From assembly GCA_019359515.1 (NCBI GenBank), contig JAHHHC010000048.1:1-47102 (forward strand): a stretch of 47,102 nt of DNA. The letters are read 5' to 3'. Shown here piece by piece: positions 8,450-16,444 of the stretch. This stretch comes from Desmonostoc vinosum HA7617-LM4. GTDB lineage: Bacteria; Cyanobacteriota; Cyanobacteriia; Cyanobacteriales; Nostocaceae. Each line of letters opens with the position of its first letter. Positions within the stretch are counted from its first letter, which is position 1. The notes under the pieces are model-generated. The model made no database searches. It had not been told where the DNA came from and was given only the letters and a program-made list of their open reading frames with translations. A program made the translations under genes and the position numbers.

Positions 8450-8934
8450 CTATTACCTTATAAGGAAAATGCCGAAAACCCTTGACAAACAGCAACGTAG
8501 TTGCGTTTTTCGGACTTCAGGCGAGGGATGAAGGCGCTTAGGGGGCGTTTAGGCCTGAGTCAATATATAGTACAATTGAACTCAACAGGAACGGTAATTA
8601 ACCTGTATAAAAACCTAGCTGCCTCACGGCAATCTGCACCTTGACAATTGAAGATATGGCGTTCTATTCCATAGTTCTAGTTCCTTCCCAGGAATAGGTA
8701 AAATCTTCATAGGAACTAGACAATCAGAATTTAAATCAAACAAATTTTGGAATATCCAACTACCGAGGGGCACTCGGAAAGTCAACGCTTGGGAGCCAGT
8801 GCGTTGGGCGGCTTTGCCGACTTGAAGCAAATGGCGTGGAGAGAACCACCTCTTTTTTAGATACCGCAAGGGGTTTAATCTAAGTGGACTCGTTGAACCA
8901 AGAATCCCTGTGGCTTTAGCCCAGGGAGTGTCAA
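8450..8934 (+). mobile_element. Degenerate IS200/IS605-type element or MITE next to dndE
   Basis: The gap between the methyltransferase and dndE lacks a convincing gene. Its right edge carries CCCTGTGGCTTTAGCCCAGGG (a stem with TT loop) followed by AGTGTCAA, matching the end of the tnpB element at 611-645; just before it a frame reads DSLNQESLWL, like a TnpB C-terminus. A 40-bp CCAGT/ACTGG repeat sits at 8796-8836. Near the left side the hairpin GCAACGTAGTTGC could be the left end. The right edge stops seven bases short of the dndE stop codon. The left boundary is a guess. Confidence 0.55.
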
Positions 8935-8940
8935 ATCCTT

Positions 8941-9327
8941 TCAATCTTTAATCGCTAGTGCAATTAAATCTTCAATTTTCTTGATATTTGGATCGCCTGC
9001 TAAGTAACCAATGCCGCGATGTAGGTGTAGGCGAAATTGGGTGGCGAGGGTTTCTTTATCGGTGGGGTAGCCGTCATTATGACAGCGTTGCTTGAGCGCG
9101 AGGAGGAGAATATCGGACATTTCACCGCCGAAGATGCGCCAAATCATTTCGACGTTGCTGTCTTGAGGAATGGGTACGGGGGAGGGTGGTGTTGGTTCTG
9201 CTAGGGAACGGCAAAATGCCCAACGACAGAGGATGTTCCATTGGTCGATTTTGGTGTTGCGTTTGAGTTTAAGGAGTTGGTCTTTGGCTGTTTGGGATAG
9301 TTTAATTCTTTCGATTGGGGATTCCAT
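8941..9327 (-). CDS. dndE: DNA sulfur modification protein DndE
   Basis: A 128-residue protein with the DndE pattern: IKLSQTAKDQLLKLKRNTKI, then NILCRWAFCRSLAEP, and GGEMSDILLLALKQRC in the middle. DndE is a small tetrameric protein, reported to bind nicked double-stranded DNA, and is needed with DndC and DndD for phosphorothioate insertion. It lies downstream of the toxin pair and dndD on the same strand but with a 29-bp gap to the toxin gene, so it may be on the same transcript. Its 3' end abuts an IS remnant that just spares the stop codon. Confidence 0.93.
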   Translation of the reverse strand: MESPIERIKLSQTAKDQLLKLKRNTKIDQWNILCRWAFCRSLAEPTPPSPVPIPQDSNVEMIWRIFGGEMSDILLLALKQRCHNDGYPTDKETLATQFRLHLHRGIGYLAGDPNIKKIEDLIALAIKD

Positions 9328-9356
9328 GGTTCAAGGATAATTGAGATAGTTTTCAC

Positions 9357-9704
9357 TTATAAACCTAAACAGTAGCGAACCGTAGTTTCAACTTCAAGCA
9401 TCTTGGAGTCAGAAATATTGCCAGTTGCGTCAGCAGGAAAGCGATTTGGATCTAAAGAACGAATCTGAAAACATAAAAATACTGTTTCTATTAACAATCC
9501 AGTATCACTTGGAGATAATCGTATATTAGTTGGATAATCACGCTTAATATTTGTTCCTTTCGTGCCTACAACTACAGTCACAACCAAAGGTAATTGGTTG
9601 ATAGCATCTATAGATAAAACTAAAACTGGTCGTGTTCCGGCTTGTTCTCGTCCCTGTGCTGGATTAAGATTAACAAAATAAATTTGTCTTCTTTCAATAC
9701 TCAC
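9357..9704 (-). CDS. MazF/PemK-type toxin (endoribonuclease)
   Basis: A 115-residue PemK/MazF-fold protein: RRQIYFVNLNPAQGREQAGTR opens it and RPVLVLSIDAIN follows, with ETVFLCFQIRSLDPNRF in the second half. Such toxins cut mRNA and are held in check by the antitoxin encoded just upstream. The GTG start overlaps the antitoxin's TGA in a GTGA (9701-9704), the normal coupling for a toxin-antitoxin pair. Its position inside the dnd operon, between dndD and dndE, would help keep the island from being lost. Confidence 0.9.
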   Translation of the reverse strand: MSIERRQIYFVNLNPAQGREQAGTRPVLVLSIDAINQLPLVVTVVVGTKGTNIKRDYPTNIRLSPSDTGLLIETVFLCFQIRSLDPNRFPADATGNISDSKMLEVETTVRYCLGL

Positions 9705-9952
9705 AATCTTTCTAAACCATCCATTTCTGTAATACTAAATTCATGATTGATAGAGACAATTTCTGATTGTATTTCTAAATCAATAGCCATTGTAGCTAGT
9801 TGTTCATTCATATATTCAACATTAGTAAAATTATTTGATATTTGCTTCTTCTCTTCCATTTGTCTTGTGATACGTTCTAAGAGCCATTCTAGTTCTTCTA
9901 TTGACAGAGTACGTAGATCGCGCTCTATTTTTTGTAAATGTGGTGATATCAT
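9701..9952 (-). CDS. Antitoxin of the MazF-type toxin
   Basis: An 83-residue acidic, helix-rich protein (LRTLSIEELEWLLERITRQM near the start) immediately upstream of the toxin and overlapping it by 4 bp. Antitoxins of this size and style pair with MazF-like toxins in cyanobacteria. The C-terminal part (NHEFSITEMDGLERL) is acidic and could fill the toxin's active groove. Identification rests on position and composition rather than a strong motif. Confidence 0.75.
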   Translation of the reverse strand: MISPHLQKIERDLRTLSIEELEWLLERITRQMEEKKQISNNFTNVEYMNEQLATMAIDLEIQSEIVSINHEFSITEMDGLERL

Positions 9953-9989
9953 AATTACCTATCTACTTTCCAACGGTCGTTAGATATAT

Positions 9990-10110
9990 TGTAAATACTT
10001 AAGCTTAAACAAATTGCGTAGACGCGCAGCAGTGAGGCAGTCGCAGTCCTGGCGGTTTCCGTCGGTTGTGAACTGCCGAACCCGAAGGGCTTGTCATTAG
10101 ACATCGCTAA
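9990..10110. repeat. Interspersed GC-rich repeat between antitoxin and dndD
   Basis: A stretch with GCGTAGACGCGCAGCAGTGAG, GGCGGTTTCCGTCGG and GAACTGCCGAACCCGAAGGG has a composition unlike its AT-rich surroundings. It resembles the GC-rich interspersed repeats common in Nostoc intergenic DNA; a related GGCAGTCGC-containing stretch is at 23210-23325. No gene is seen. Confidence 0.5.
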
Positions 10111-10124
10111 CTAAACTATATCTA

Positions 10125-12116
10125 TTACCAAAAATACTGATTTTCTATCACTGTTGTTTGGCGGGTAGAGGAGTCGTATTTGAGGAGGTATTCGCGGGCG
10201 ATCGCTTCATTCTTTCGCAGTGTTTCTACTTCTTTTTTACCGATTTCGGTGTCGGTGGAAAGTAAGATTACTTGATGGCTAGCGGATGGAAAGTAACGTT
10301 CAACTAAGTTGCTGCGGTGGGAGGAGTCGAGTCTGCCTAGTGGCGTGTCAATGGCTACTGGAAGGCGGTGTCCAGAGACTCTGGCTAAACCCCAGAGGAA
10401 AGCGATCGCTAGTAGTTGTTTTTCGCCAGCCGAGAGACGATGTTTAGGGACAAGTTGACCATTTAAGTCATAAAGTGAGAGGCTAAAGGTGTTGGTGTCG
10501 ATAACAACACGATGCACTAAGTCAGATTTGTGCAGCAAGTAGCGAAAGCATTCCGTAACTTCAATTTCTAGTTTATTTAGTTTTCTGAGGGTTAATTTTT
10601 CGCGGAAAACTTTTAATGTATCTTGAACTTTAGCAGCAGCCGCAATAATATGTTCGTAATTTTTACGGTCAAGATTTTCATCAGTATATTTTTGTAAGTT
10701 CTTTTTGATATTTGTAATCTCAATATTCAATTCATCACAGTGGCGTTTGGCGACTTCGCTAGCAGCCTTGATTTTAGTCACTTTATCTTGTGCTGTTTCT
10801 AGAGCATCAACTAATTGTTTATAAGCTTCAGGTTCAGCCGCCGTTTGGATTTGTCTGTCCAGCGTAATTATTTCTTCTTCTTTAGTTTTCAGAATTTTTA
10901 ATTGCTGCTTAGTAATATTTTTAAAATTTTGTAGATAGTAGAAAATATTACCCAATTGACTCAAAGTTTCCGCATCAGCTAATAACCAAGATTCTTCCGC
11001 TTGCAGAAAACTTGCTCGCAATGTTTCTTCATCTTGCTCTAAAAATACTTTGATTTTTTCTACTTGTTCATCTGAAATTCCAACTTGATTAATCCAACTA
11101 AGTAAACGTTTATCTCGCTCAAATAATAAATCACTGGCTACTTGTGCCTGTTGAATGCGAAACTCTGTTTCTCCCTGTCGTTGTGCTTGGGTAAGTAGAT
11201 TTTCAATCAAAGCTAGGGGTAAAATATCCGCTGCTAATTCACACATTCCCTGACGTGCTTGTTCTACCTCAGCATTTTTTTGCTTTTGCTGTAATCCTAG
11301 TTGATTCCGTTCAGCCGCAATTTTACCACCTTCAGAAACGAATTTATCAAACTTTTCTTGCTTTTCTTTTTCGGACTTTTGTAACTCTATTTTTAATTTT
11401 TCTTGTTGATTATTAGTTATTTCATATTCATTTTGTTGCTGTTTGAGTTTCTCTTCAATTTCCTCTAAATCTGCTAAATCTTTAGTATCGGCAAGTTCTT
11501 TACGTTTGCGATTAGCTAAAATCTCTATATCAATCGCCAAACGTTCCGCCAACTCTAAACCTAAAAGTCCGCGAATAGCGTCTACCACAACTACTGGAGG
11601 TTCATCTTGGTCTGCTAGTTCTTTAACCTGTTCACCATCAAAGAGAAATAAATTAGAAATTCCTAAAGGAAGGAGATTTTCAATATAATCGTCCCAAGTA
11701 TTAATTAAAGCATCATCACGCCAATCATCATCTTTTTCATAAATACCTAAATTATCTTTACCTTCTTTAGGATTTCTTGTCCAACTGCGGATAATTCGAT
11801 ATTTTACTGGTTTACTATCTTGGATGTGTTCAAATAACAATTCAATCTGGGTTTTCTCATGTGCAGGAGTTTGGCTATTAACACATTGACTAAGAAAATC
11901 AGGATAACTTAAATTGCCGCGAGTAGAACATTGAGCGCGATGTCCATAAAGTGCAAGACGAATGGCATCCATTAAGGTTGTTTTCCCACCGCCATTCATC
12001 CCACCTAAGAGGATAATCGGACAAGAATTTTCTTCATCAATTTTTGGATCAAGGTTGATAATTTGACGACCGCTATATGGGCCAAAGTATTGTAGAACAA
12101 GTTCAAGAAATATCAT
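10125..12116 (-). CDS. dndD: DNA sulfur modification protein DndD (SMC-like ATPase)
   Basis: A 663-residue ABC/SMC-type ATPase. The Walker A is GGMNGGGKTT (residues 38-47), followed by FLFDGEQVKELAD, a typical DndD/Rad50-like element, a long central coiled coil (~200-520), the ABC signature region LSAGEKQLLAIAFLWGLA and Walker B VAIDTPLGRLD. Start FLELVLQYFGPYSGRQIINL fits the canonical DndD. In known systems DndD hydrolyses ATP and may nick or open DNA so that DndC can deliver sulfur. It is separated from dndC by the HTH pair and a MITE, so the modification genes are split between two transcription units. Confidence 0.93.
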   Translation of the reverse strand: MIFLELVLQYFGPYSGRQIINLDPKIDEENSCPIILLGGMNGGGKTTLMDAIRLALYGHRAQCSTRGNLSYPDFLSQCVNSQTPAHEKTQIELLFEHIQDSKPVKYRIIRSWTRNPKEGKDNLGIYEKDDDWRDDALINTWDDYIENLLPLGISNLFLFDGEQVKELADQDEPPVVVVDAIRGLLGLELAERLAIDIEILANRKRKELADTKDLADLEEIEEKLKQQQNEYEITNNQQEKLKIELQKSEKEKQEKFDKFVSEGGKIAAERNQLGLQQKQKNAEVEQARQGMCELAADILPLALIENLLTQAQRQGETEFRIQQAQVASDLLFERDKRLLSWINQVGISDEQVEKIKVFLEQDEETLRASFLQAEESWLLADAETLSQLGNIFYYLQNFKNITKQQLKILKTKEEEIITLDRQIQTAAEPEAYKQLVDALETAQDKVTKIKAASEVAKRHCDELNIEITNIKKNLQKYTDENLDRKNYEHIIAAAAKVQDTLKVFREKLTLRKLNKLEIEVTECFRYLLHKSDLVHRVVIDTNTFSLSLYDLNGQLVPKHRLSAGEKQLLAIAFLWGLARVSGHRLPVAIDTPLGRLDSSHRSNLVERYFPSASHQVILLSTDTEIGKKEVETLRKNEAIAREYLLKYDSSTRQTTVIENQYFW

Positions 12117-12145
12117 TAATTTTATTTCGGTTTTTTATAATATTA

Positions 12146-12237
12146 GGCGAATATAATTCGCAGCTATACAGGCAAAGTCCGCCTTCGCGGACTGTTAACA
12201 CAATTTATTGGCTAGGTGAAAGCGAATTATATTCGCC
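12146..12237. mobile_element. MITE family 1, copy A
   Basis: Perfect 16-bp terminal inverted repeats, GGCGAATATAATTCGC (12146-12161) and its complement (12222-12237), enclose 60 bp that hold the hairpin AGTCCGC-CTTC-GCGGACT (12176-12193). A related element with the same layout is at 20517-20633. It lies just upstream of dndD, so it may affect that gene's promoter. Confidence 0.8.
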
Positions 12238-12296
12238 AGGTTTTCGTAGGGTGTGCATTGCTCACCCTACCACATTTTTCATGAGTTGAATTATGG

Positions 12297-12551
12297 TCAA
12301 TTTGTCAGAATATAGCGAGTTAAAATACTCATCACTTCGCCAGGGTTAGAACTAGGTAATAGAGGACTCCATTCATTAACTTGAGCAAAACCGAGTTTGT
12401 AGAGAGTCAGAATTGTACTGTTGACACCTGTTTTAGAACCAAAAATCACCACTTTTACAGGTTCTCTGTTTGGTGTTGTTTCAGTAGGAGTGGTGGGGGA
12501 AACAGACAGCGTAGGAGTTGGAAAAATATCTGTTAGAAAGCTTGTAGCCAT
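12297..12551 (-). CDS. Conserved hypothetical protein (84 aa)
   Basis: After a low-complexity Thr/Pro N-terminus (about 30 residues) comes a compact domain with VKVVIFGSKTGVNSTILTLY and LGFAQVNEWSPLLPSSNPGE, ending MSILTRYILTN. The second half looks like a conserved short cyanobacterial family I recognise only by pattern; no function can be given. It is divergent from the HTH gene and shares with it a 121-bp promoter region holding two identical-arm palindromes, so the two are probably controlled together. Confidence 0.7.
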   Translation of the reverse strand: MATSFLTDIFPTPTLSVSPTTPTETTPNREPVKVVIFGSKTGVNSTILTLYKLGFAQVNEWSPLLPSSNPGEVMSILTRYILTN

Positions 12552-12583
12552 TGGAATTTACCCATTTGCTAGTAAGATGTGGT

Positions 12584-12635
12584 GTTACCTATCGGTAACT
12601 TCACTATCTTACACCCTTTGTTACCGATGGGTAAC
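12584..12635. promoter_or_regulatory. Twin operator, GTTACC-N4-GGTAAC x2
   Basis: Two perfect palindromes, GTTACCTATCGGTAAC (12584-12599) and GTTACCGATGGGTAAC (12620-12635), have centres 36 bp apart in the gap between the divergent 84-aa gene and the HTH gene. Two copies with identical arms are unlikely by chance and suit cooperative binding of a dimeric repressor, most simply the HTH protein itself. Confidence 0.75.
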
Positions 12636-12651
12636 ATTTACTTGGTTATGA

Positions 12652-12672
12652 GCCTTTGACACAATCAAAGGC
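12652..12672 (+). promoter_or_regulatory. Inverted repeat abutting the HTH start codon
   Basis: GCCTTTGA-CACAA-TCAAAGGC, 8-bp perfect arms, ends on the base before the ATG at 12673. It would place a hairpin over the ribosome-binding region, or be an operator. CCTTTG/CAAAGG half-sites also occur in the dndC-dndB gap. Confidence 0.55.
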
Positions 12673-12918
12673 ATGGGAAAAGCAGGAAAAGCATTGAAAC
12701 GGGTGTTGGAAACTTATGGTATTAGTCAAAATCACTTAGCAGTGACAATGGGAACAGGAAGACCAAACATTCACCGCTGGGTGAATGAAATTAGAGATCC
12801 TGTTGCTGATACAGTGCTAGAGATTCGCGATGCGCTGAAAAAAATTAATCCAGTGGCGGCGCAAGAGTTTATCAAACTGTACTTGGAGGACTCTACAGAG
12901 AACGACGAACAACTCTAG
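12673..12918 (+). CDS. XRE-type helix-turn-helix regulator
   Basis: An 81-residue protein: MGKAGKALKRVLETYGISQN leads into the HTH (HLAVTMGTGRPNIHRWVNEI), then VADTVLEIRDALKKINPVAA. This is a small Cro/C1-type DNA-binding domain with a short acidic tail. The start is fixed by the MGKAGKAL opening of the family; no Shine-Dalgarno fits because a hairpin touches the ATG. Placed between dndD and dndC, and facing twin palindromes, it is a good candidate for the local regulator of the dnd island, though a target has not been shown. Confidence 0.85.
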   Translation: MGKAGKALKRVLETYGISQNHLAVTMGTGRPNIHRWVNEIRDPVADTVLEIRDALKKINPVAAQEFIKLYLEDSTENDEQL

Positions 12919-12984
12919 TACATCACAGTGTTATAAAACAGTGTCTATGCGCGAAACAAAAAAAGATTTATGCAACAGGTCTAG

Positions 12985-13010
12985 GAATTACGAATTACGA
13001 ATTACGAATT
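12985..13010. repeat. AATTACG heptamer repeat at the dndC stop
   Basis: GGAATTACG AATTACG AATTACG AATT: about three heptamers. Read on the minus strand it gives TTCGTAA, which supplies dndC's last codons and stop. Further copies are at 3602-3618, 4486-4500, 8404-8425, 30410-30426 and 35834-35848. Confidence 0.9.
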
Positions 13011-14606
13011 ACTATTTTGAAATTTTATGCTTCCCCAAGATGACTGTTTACCACTTTCACTATCACCTTCATCCACAGCATCCCCCAAAGTTAGCTGCTT
13101 GACCTTTTCAACATCGCCTTTATCAATAGCTGTTTTCAAATCTCGCTTTAAGTGAGCATTTTTAATAGCTTCCTCTTGAGAACGCGAACTTGTGCTAAAG
13201 CATTTCTCTAGGGTGTCGTATATTCCCACGCGACGAGTCATTTTGCGGTACTGGCGTTCCGTATCTAATAGCTTTGCCATGAGTTCTAAATGCATAGCAT
13301 CGCCTTCGCAGATTTCTTCTAGTACAGTCCATTCATCGCTACCGAGTAGACTATAGCCAGCACCGGGGCGGGGGTCTTGGAATTCTTCTTTTGTCACTTC
13401 TTGATAAATGCGAGGTAAACTGTCATCAAACTCATGTTTTTCTTCGAGCCAAATACGCCGAATTTCGCTTAGTTCTTCTAGAGTTATTAGAGTAATGTCG
13501 CGCATATTTTCTGGCGCTGTTTGACGGATTTGTGTTTGGGCTTCTAAGACTCGTCTTAACAAATGTTCCCGCCAAGATTTGATATATGGGCCTGGTATTG
13601 GTTCAATAGAAATTTCTCCTTCTAAATTGCGTTCAAATAGTTGAACTTCTCCCCAAATGCGGCGAAAGTCTCTTTTGTCGCGATCATCTCTGATATCTAA
13701 TTTATTACGTATGTCGAGTAGAGGTTGCATCCATTCTTTCTCTTCGTCATTTTGGATCATCGCCTCCATCGATTTATCTTGATTGACTAGTGTGCAAACC
13801 CAGCAACCAAATCGGGAATCACCACAACTAGGAGTAGAAGTATCAACAACCAAGGGGCATTCATTATCTGCTGTTGCACCTCGATACATATTAAATAATT
13901 CTTTATTACTTCTTCCCCAAGCATTTTCATACTGGTTAAGGTAAATCCAAACTTCATTGTTACTCCAATCTTCAATGGGTGTATAAATTAGAGAGTTAGG
14001 TAAACTCGCATTAGGGCTGAGGCGATCGCGCACTCTACGAATTTGATGTTTTTCCATCGTGGCAGCACGTTTTGCGCTCTCAGCTTTGCGAGTACCTAAA
14101 ACAAGAATTGTTTCCCCATTTGCTCGAACCATTTCACGAATGAAGTAGTTAGCGGGATTAATTTTCAAGCGCTGGGTACACCAACGAAATTGGTTGCGTG
14201 GGGCTGGGTAGCCTTTGCCAATCAGGTTTACCCAAAATGTGTCTTTAACTATAGGTTGAAGTAGATGGGGTTTAACAGGCATTCCTTGTTCTTCAGCCGC
14301 ATACTTTAGCTGTTCCAAAGATTTACGTACCCAAGTAGACACAATAGGATTTTCTACCAGAGTATTAGTCGTAATTACATGGATTGTTTTAGTTCGTTTT
14401 TCTTTAGGCAGAGTGGCGATCGCATTCCAGACTAGCTGTAATGTTGCAGTAGAATCTTTTCCCCACGAAACTCCTAATACCCAAGGGATTTGATCTGAGC
14501 AGTATAACTCTTGGATTTCTTTGGTAAGATTCTCTATGTCTTCTACTAACTCTGCAACTGTACGTGCTTGCTGACTTTTATTATATGGCTGTTTTGCTGT
14601 AGCCAT
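13002..14606 (-). CDS. dndC: DNA sulfur modification protein DndC (PAPS-reductase-like)
   Basis: A 534-residue protein with the ATP-pyrophosphatase loop SWGKDST at residues 47-53 and the RWCTQRLKINPANYF stretch. Cysteines 250, 261, 268 and 271 (NECPLVV...SCGDSRFGCWVCTLV) form the expected iron-sulfur binding set. DndC activates the DNA backbone with ATP and passes on sulfur delivered by a cysteine desulfurase. No dndA is in the window, so a general IscS-type enzyme must serve. The C-terminal ~35 residues are poorly conserved, and its last residues NS and stop come from an AATTACG repeat. It is divergent from dndB over 164 bp. Confidence 0.95.
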   Translation of the reverse strand: MATAKQPYNKSQQARTVAELVEDIENLTKEIQELYCSDQIPWVLGVSWGKDSTATLQLVWNAIATLPKEKRTKTIHVITTNTLVENPIVSTWVRKSLEQLKYAAEEQGMPVKPHLLQPIVKDTFWVNLIGKGYPAPRNQFRWCTQRLKINPANYFIREMVRANGETILVLGTRKAESAKRAATMEKHQIRRVRDRLSPNASLPNSLIYTPIEDWSNNEVWIYLNQYENAWGRSNKELFNMYRGATADNECPLVVDTSTPSCGDSRFGCWVCTLVNQDKSMEAMIQNDEEKEWMQPLLDIRNKLDIRDDRDKRDFRRIWGEVQLFERNLEGEISIEPIPGPYIKSWREHLLRRVLEAQTQIRQTAPENMRDITLITLEELSEIRRIWLEEKHEFDDSLPRIYQEVTKEEFQDPRPGAGYSLLGSDEWTVLEEICEGDAMHLELMAKLLDTERQYRKMTRRVGIYDTLEKCFSTSSRSQEEAIKNAHLKRDLKTAIDKGDVEKVKQLTLGDAVDEGDSESGKQSSWGSIKFQNSNS

Positions 14607-14659
14607 TTTTCCTTATCCTATCTAGACATGGGTTTAAGTTGCCCTTGTAATCTTAACTG

Positions 14660-14685
14660 CAAAGGGAACCTTTGTATTGTAAAGG
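14660..14685. promoter_or_regulatory. Overlapping palindromes in the dndC-dndB promoter region
   Basis: CAAAGG-GAA-CCTTTG (14660-14674) overlaps CCTTTGTATTGTAAAGG (14669-14685), and a -10-like TATAAT follows at 14687-14692 pointing to dndB. The half-site CCTTTG/CAAAGG is the same as in the inverted repeat in front of the HTH gene. An operator for dndB/dndC is inferred. Confidence 0.5.
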
Positions 14686-14770
14686 GTATAATTTTTAAAA
14701 ACTTGGTTATACTAACTAAATTTTATAGAAAATTAATTTGTGTCAAATTCTTCAGTTTTCAAAAACCATT

Positions 14771-16369
14771 ATGAAAGATAGTGCATCTGACGCAACGACT
14801 GACATCGCTAAAGAATATCTGGAACGGGAAACTAAGGATAAACAGGTACTGGCCTTGCTGCTAGAGAAGTTTCTGGGAAAAAAGGATCAGATTCTTGTTC
14901 AAAAAACAGAGATGGGCGGTACTGAGGCTTATGTTGGTTCTGTCACCTTGGAATGGTTTGCAGGTCGTGTTCACTTTGCCTCTGGTTTACCGTTGCTTCA
15001 GAAAAAGTACAACCCACAAACCGATAACGTCGAAATTGACGCAGATAGCATCGATGAAATTCAGCAGCGTCCTCTTGACTGGTCACGTCAAGCTGCTTTG
15101 GTACAGTATTTAGCTGCTAGGAAGAACCATAAATTTCCCGCTGTGCTTGTAGTTATTAATCAAGCGTGGGTAGATAATCTCAAAGCTGCTGAGTGGGACA
15201 GTGAAGGCATAGCTTTAAAATCTACGACAGATTTCACGCCTCTAGATAAAGACGGTAAAGTTGGTTTACTCAATATTTCTGAAGAAGATGTGACCATTTA
15301 TGCATTGGACGGTCAACATCGGTTGATGGGCGTACAGGGACTCATGGAATTGCTCAAAACTGGTAAACTCCAACGTTATAAAAAAGATAAAACTGCTGAT
15401 GATTCTGTCATTACTATTAATGAGTTGACAAATCAATATCAAATAGATTCTGCTGAGTTGCAAAGCTTGCCAAAGGAAAGAATTGGTATTGAGTTCATTT
15501 GTGCAGTTGGGGCGGGAGAAACCCGTACTGAGGCTAGGCGGCGGGTAAGGTCTATTTTTGTGCATGTCAACTTGATGGCTGCACCCTTGACTAAAGGCCA
15601 GTTAGCACAACTGAATGAAGACGACGGTTTTTCGATTGTTGCCAGAAAAATCGCGGTTACGCATCCACTTTTAGAACAACAGCACAACCGTAACCCTCGC
15701 GTTAATTGGAATAGTGCGACGGTGGCAAGTAATTCTACTGTTTTAACAACGTTGCAAGCTTTACAAGATATGTCGGAACGATATTTGAGGCAAAGGTTCC
15801 CTCACTGGAAACCCTCTGATAAAGGTTTAATTCCTATGCGACCAGAAGATGACGAACTTGAGCAAGGAATTGAGGAATTTAGACAGCTATTTGATTATTT
15901 AGCTAGTTTTCCTAGTTATAAACTGCTTGAAGATGAGGATACACCTGCTTTGCGACGCTTCAGCTTTGAAAAGGAAGGCGGTGAAGGAAATATGCTGTTT
16001 CGTCCTGTTGGTCAAGTAGCACTAGCTCAAGCTTTGGGAATTTTGGTTTTCAAAAAAGGTTTTTCGCTAGCAGATATCTTTAAGAAACTGCGGAAGTTCG
16101 ACCAACAAGGCGGCTTTAGCGGCATGGAGTATCCTCAATCTCTCTGGTATGGGGTTTTGTATGACCCAAATAAAAAGCGGGTGCAGGTTGCTGGACGAGA
16201 ACTGGCGGCGAAGTTACTAATTTACATTTTAGGTGGAATTCAGGATCAAATGGAACGTGCTGAACTTCGTAAGGCTTTAGCTAATGCTAGAACTGTAGAA
16301 AATAAAACAATTAGTTTTGATGGTAAGTTTGTTGAACCGAAAGCTGTAGGGCTTCCACTTATTCTGTAA
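14771..16369 (+). CDS. dndB: DGQHR-domain protein, DndB
   Basis: A ~532-residue protein with the family motif DGQHR at residues 180-184 (VTIYALDGQHRLMGVQGL). DndB negatively controls the dnd operon and the extent of modification in known systems. This protein is longer than the usual ~360-residue DndB; the N-terminal 100 residues and a C-terminal helical part (SLADIFKKLRKFDQQGG) extend the core. The ATG at 14771 is chosen; an in-frame TTG at 14738 would add eleven residues. It heads a plus-strand unit of three genes with the GIY-YIG gene and a second DGQHR gene. The name dndB is by motif and place. Confidence 0.8.
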   Translation: MKDSASDATTDIAKEYLERETKDKQVLALLLEKFLGKKDQILVQKTEMGGTEAYVGSVTLEWFAGRVHFASGLPLLQKKYNPQTDNVEIDADSIDEIQQRPLDWSRQAALVQYLAARKNHKFPAVLVVINQAWVDNLKAAEWDSEGIALKSTTDFTPLDKDGKVGLLNISEEDVTIYALDGQHRLMGVQGLMELLKTGKLQRYKKDKTADDSVITINELTNQYQIDSAELQSLPKERIGIEFICAVGAGETRTEARRRVRSIFVHVNLMAAPLTKGQLAQLNEDDGFSIVARKIAVTHPLLEQQHNRNPRVNWNSATVASNSTVLTTLQALQDMSERYLRQRFPHWKPSDKGLIPMRPEDDELEQGIEEFRQLFDYLASFPSYKLLEDEDTPALRRFSFEKEGGEGNMLFRPVGQVALAQALGILVFKKGFSLADIFKKLRKFDQQGGFSGMEYPQSLWYGVLYDPNKKRVQVAGRELAAKLLIYILGGIQDQMERAELRKALANARTVENKTISFDGKFVEPKAVGLPLIL

Positions 16370-16444
16370 CTGCTAATTATTGCATCCCCCTAGGATAAAA
16401 TATTATGCTACCCTGATACTTAATGTATAAAGGGAGTCTACTCC

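Noticed and set aside
8624-8944. 106-codon minus-strand frame between the methyltransferase and dndE
   Set aside because: It lies over the IS-like right end and hairpin repeat, and its translation has no protein-like pattern.
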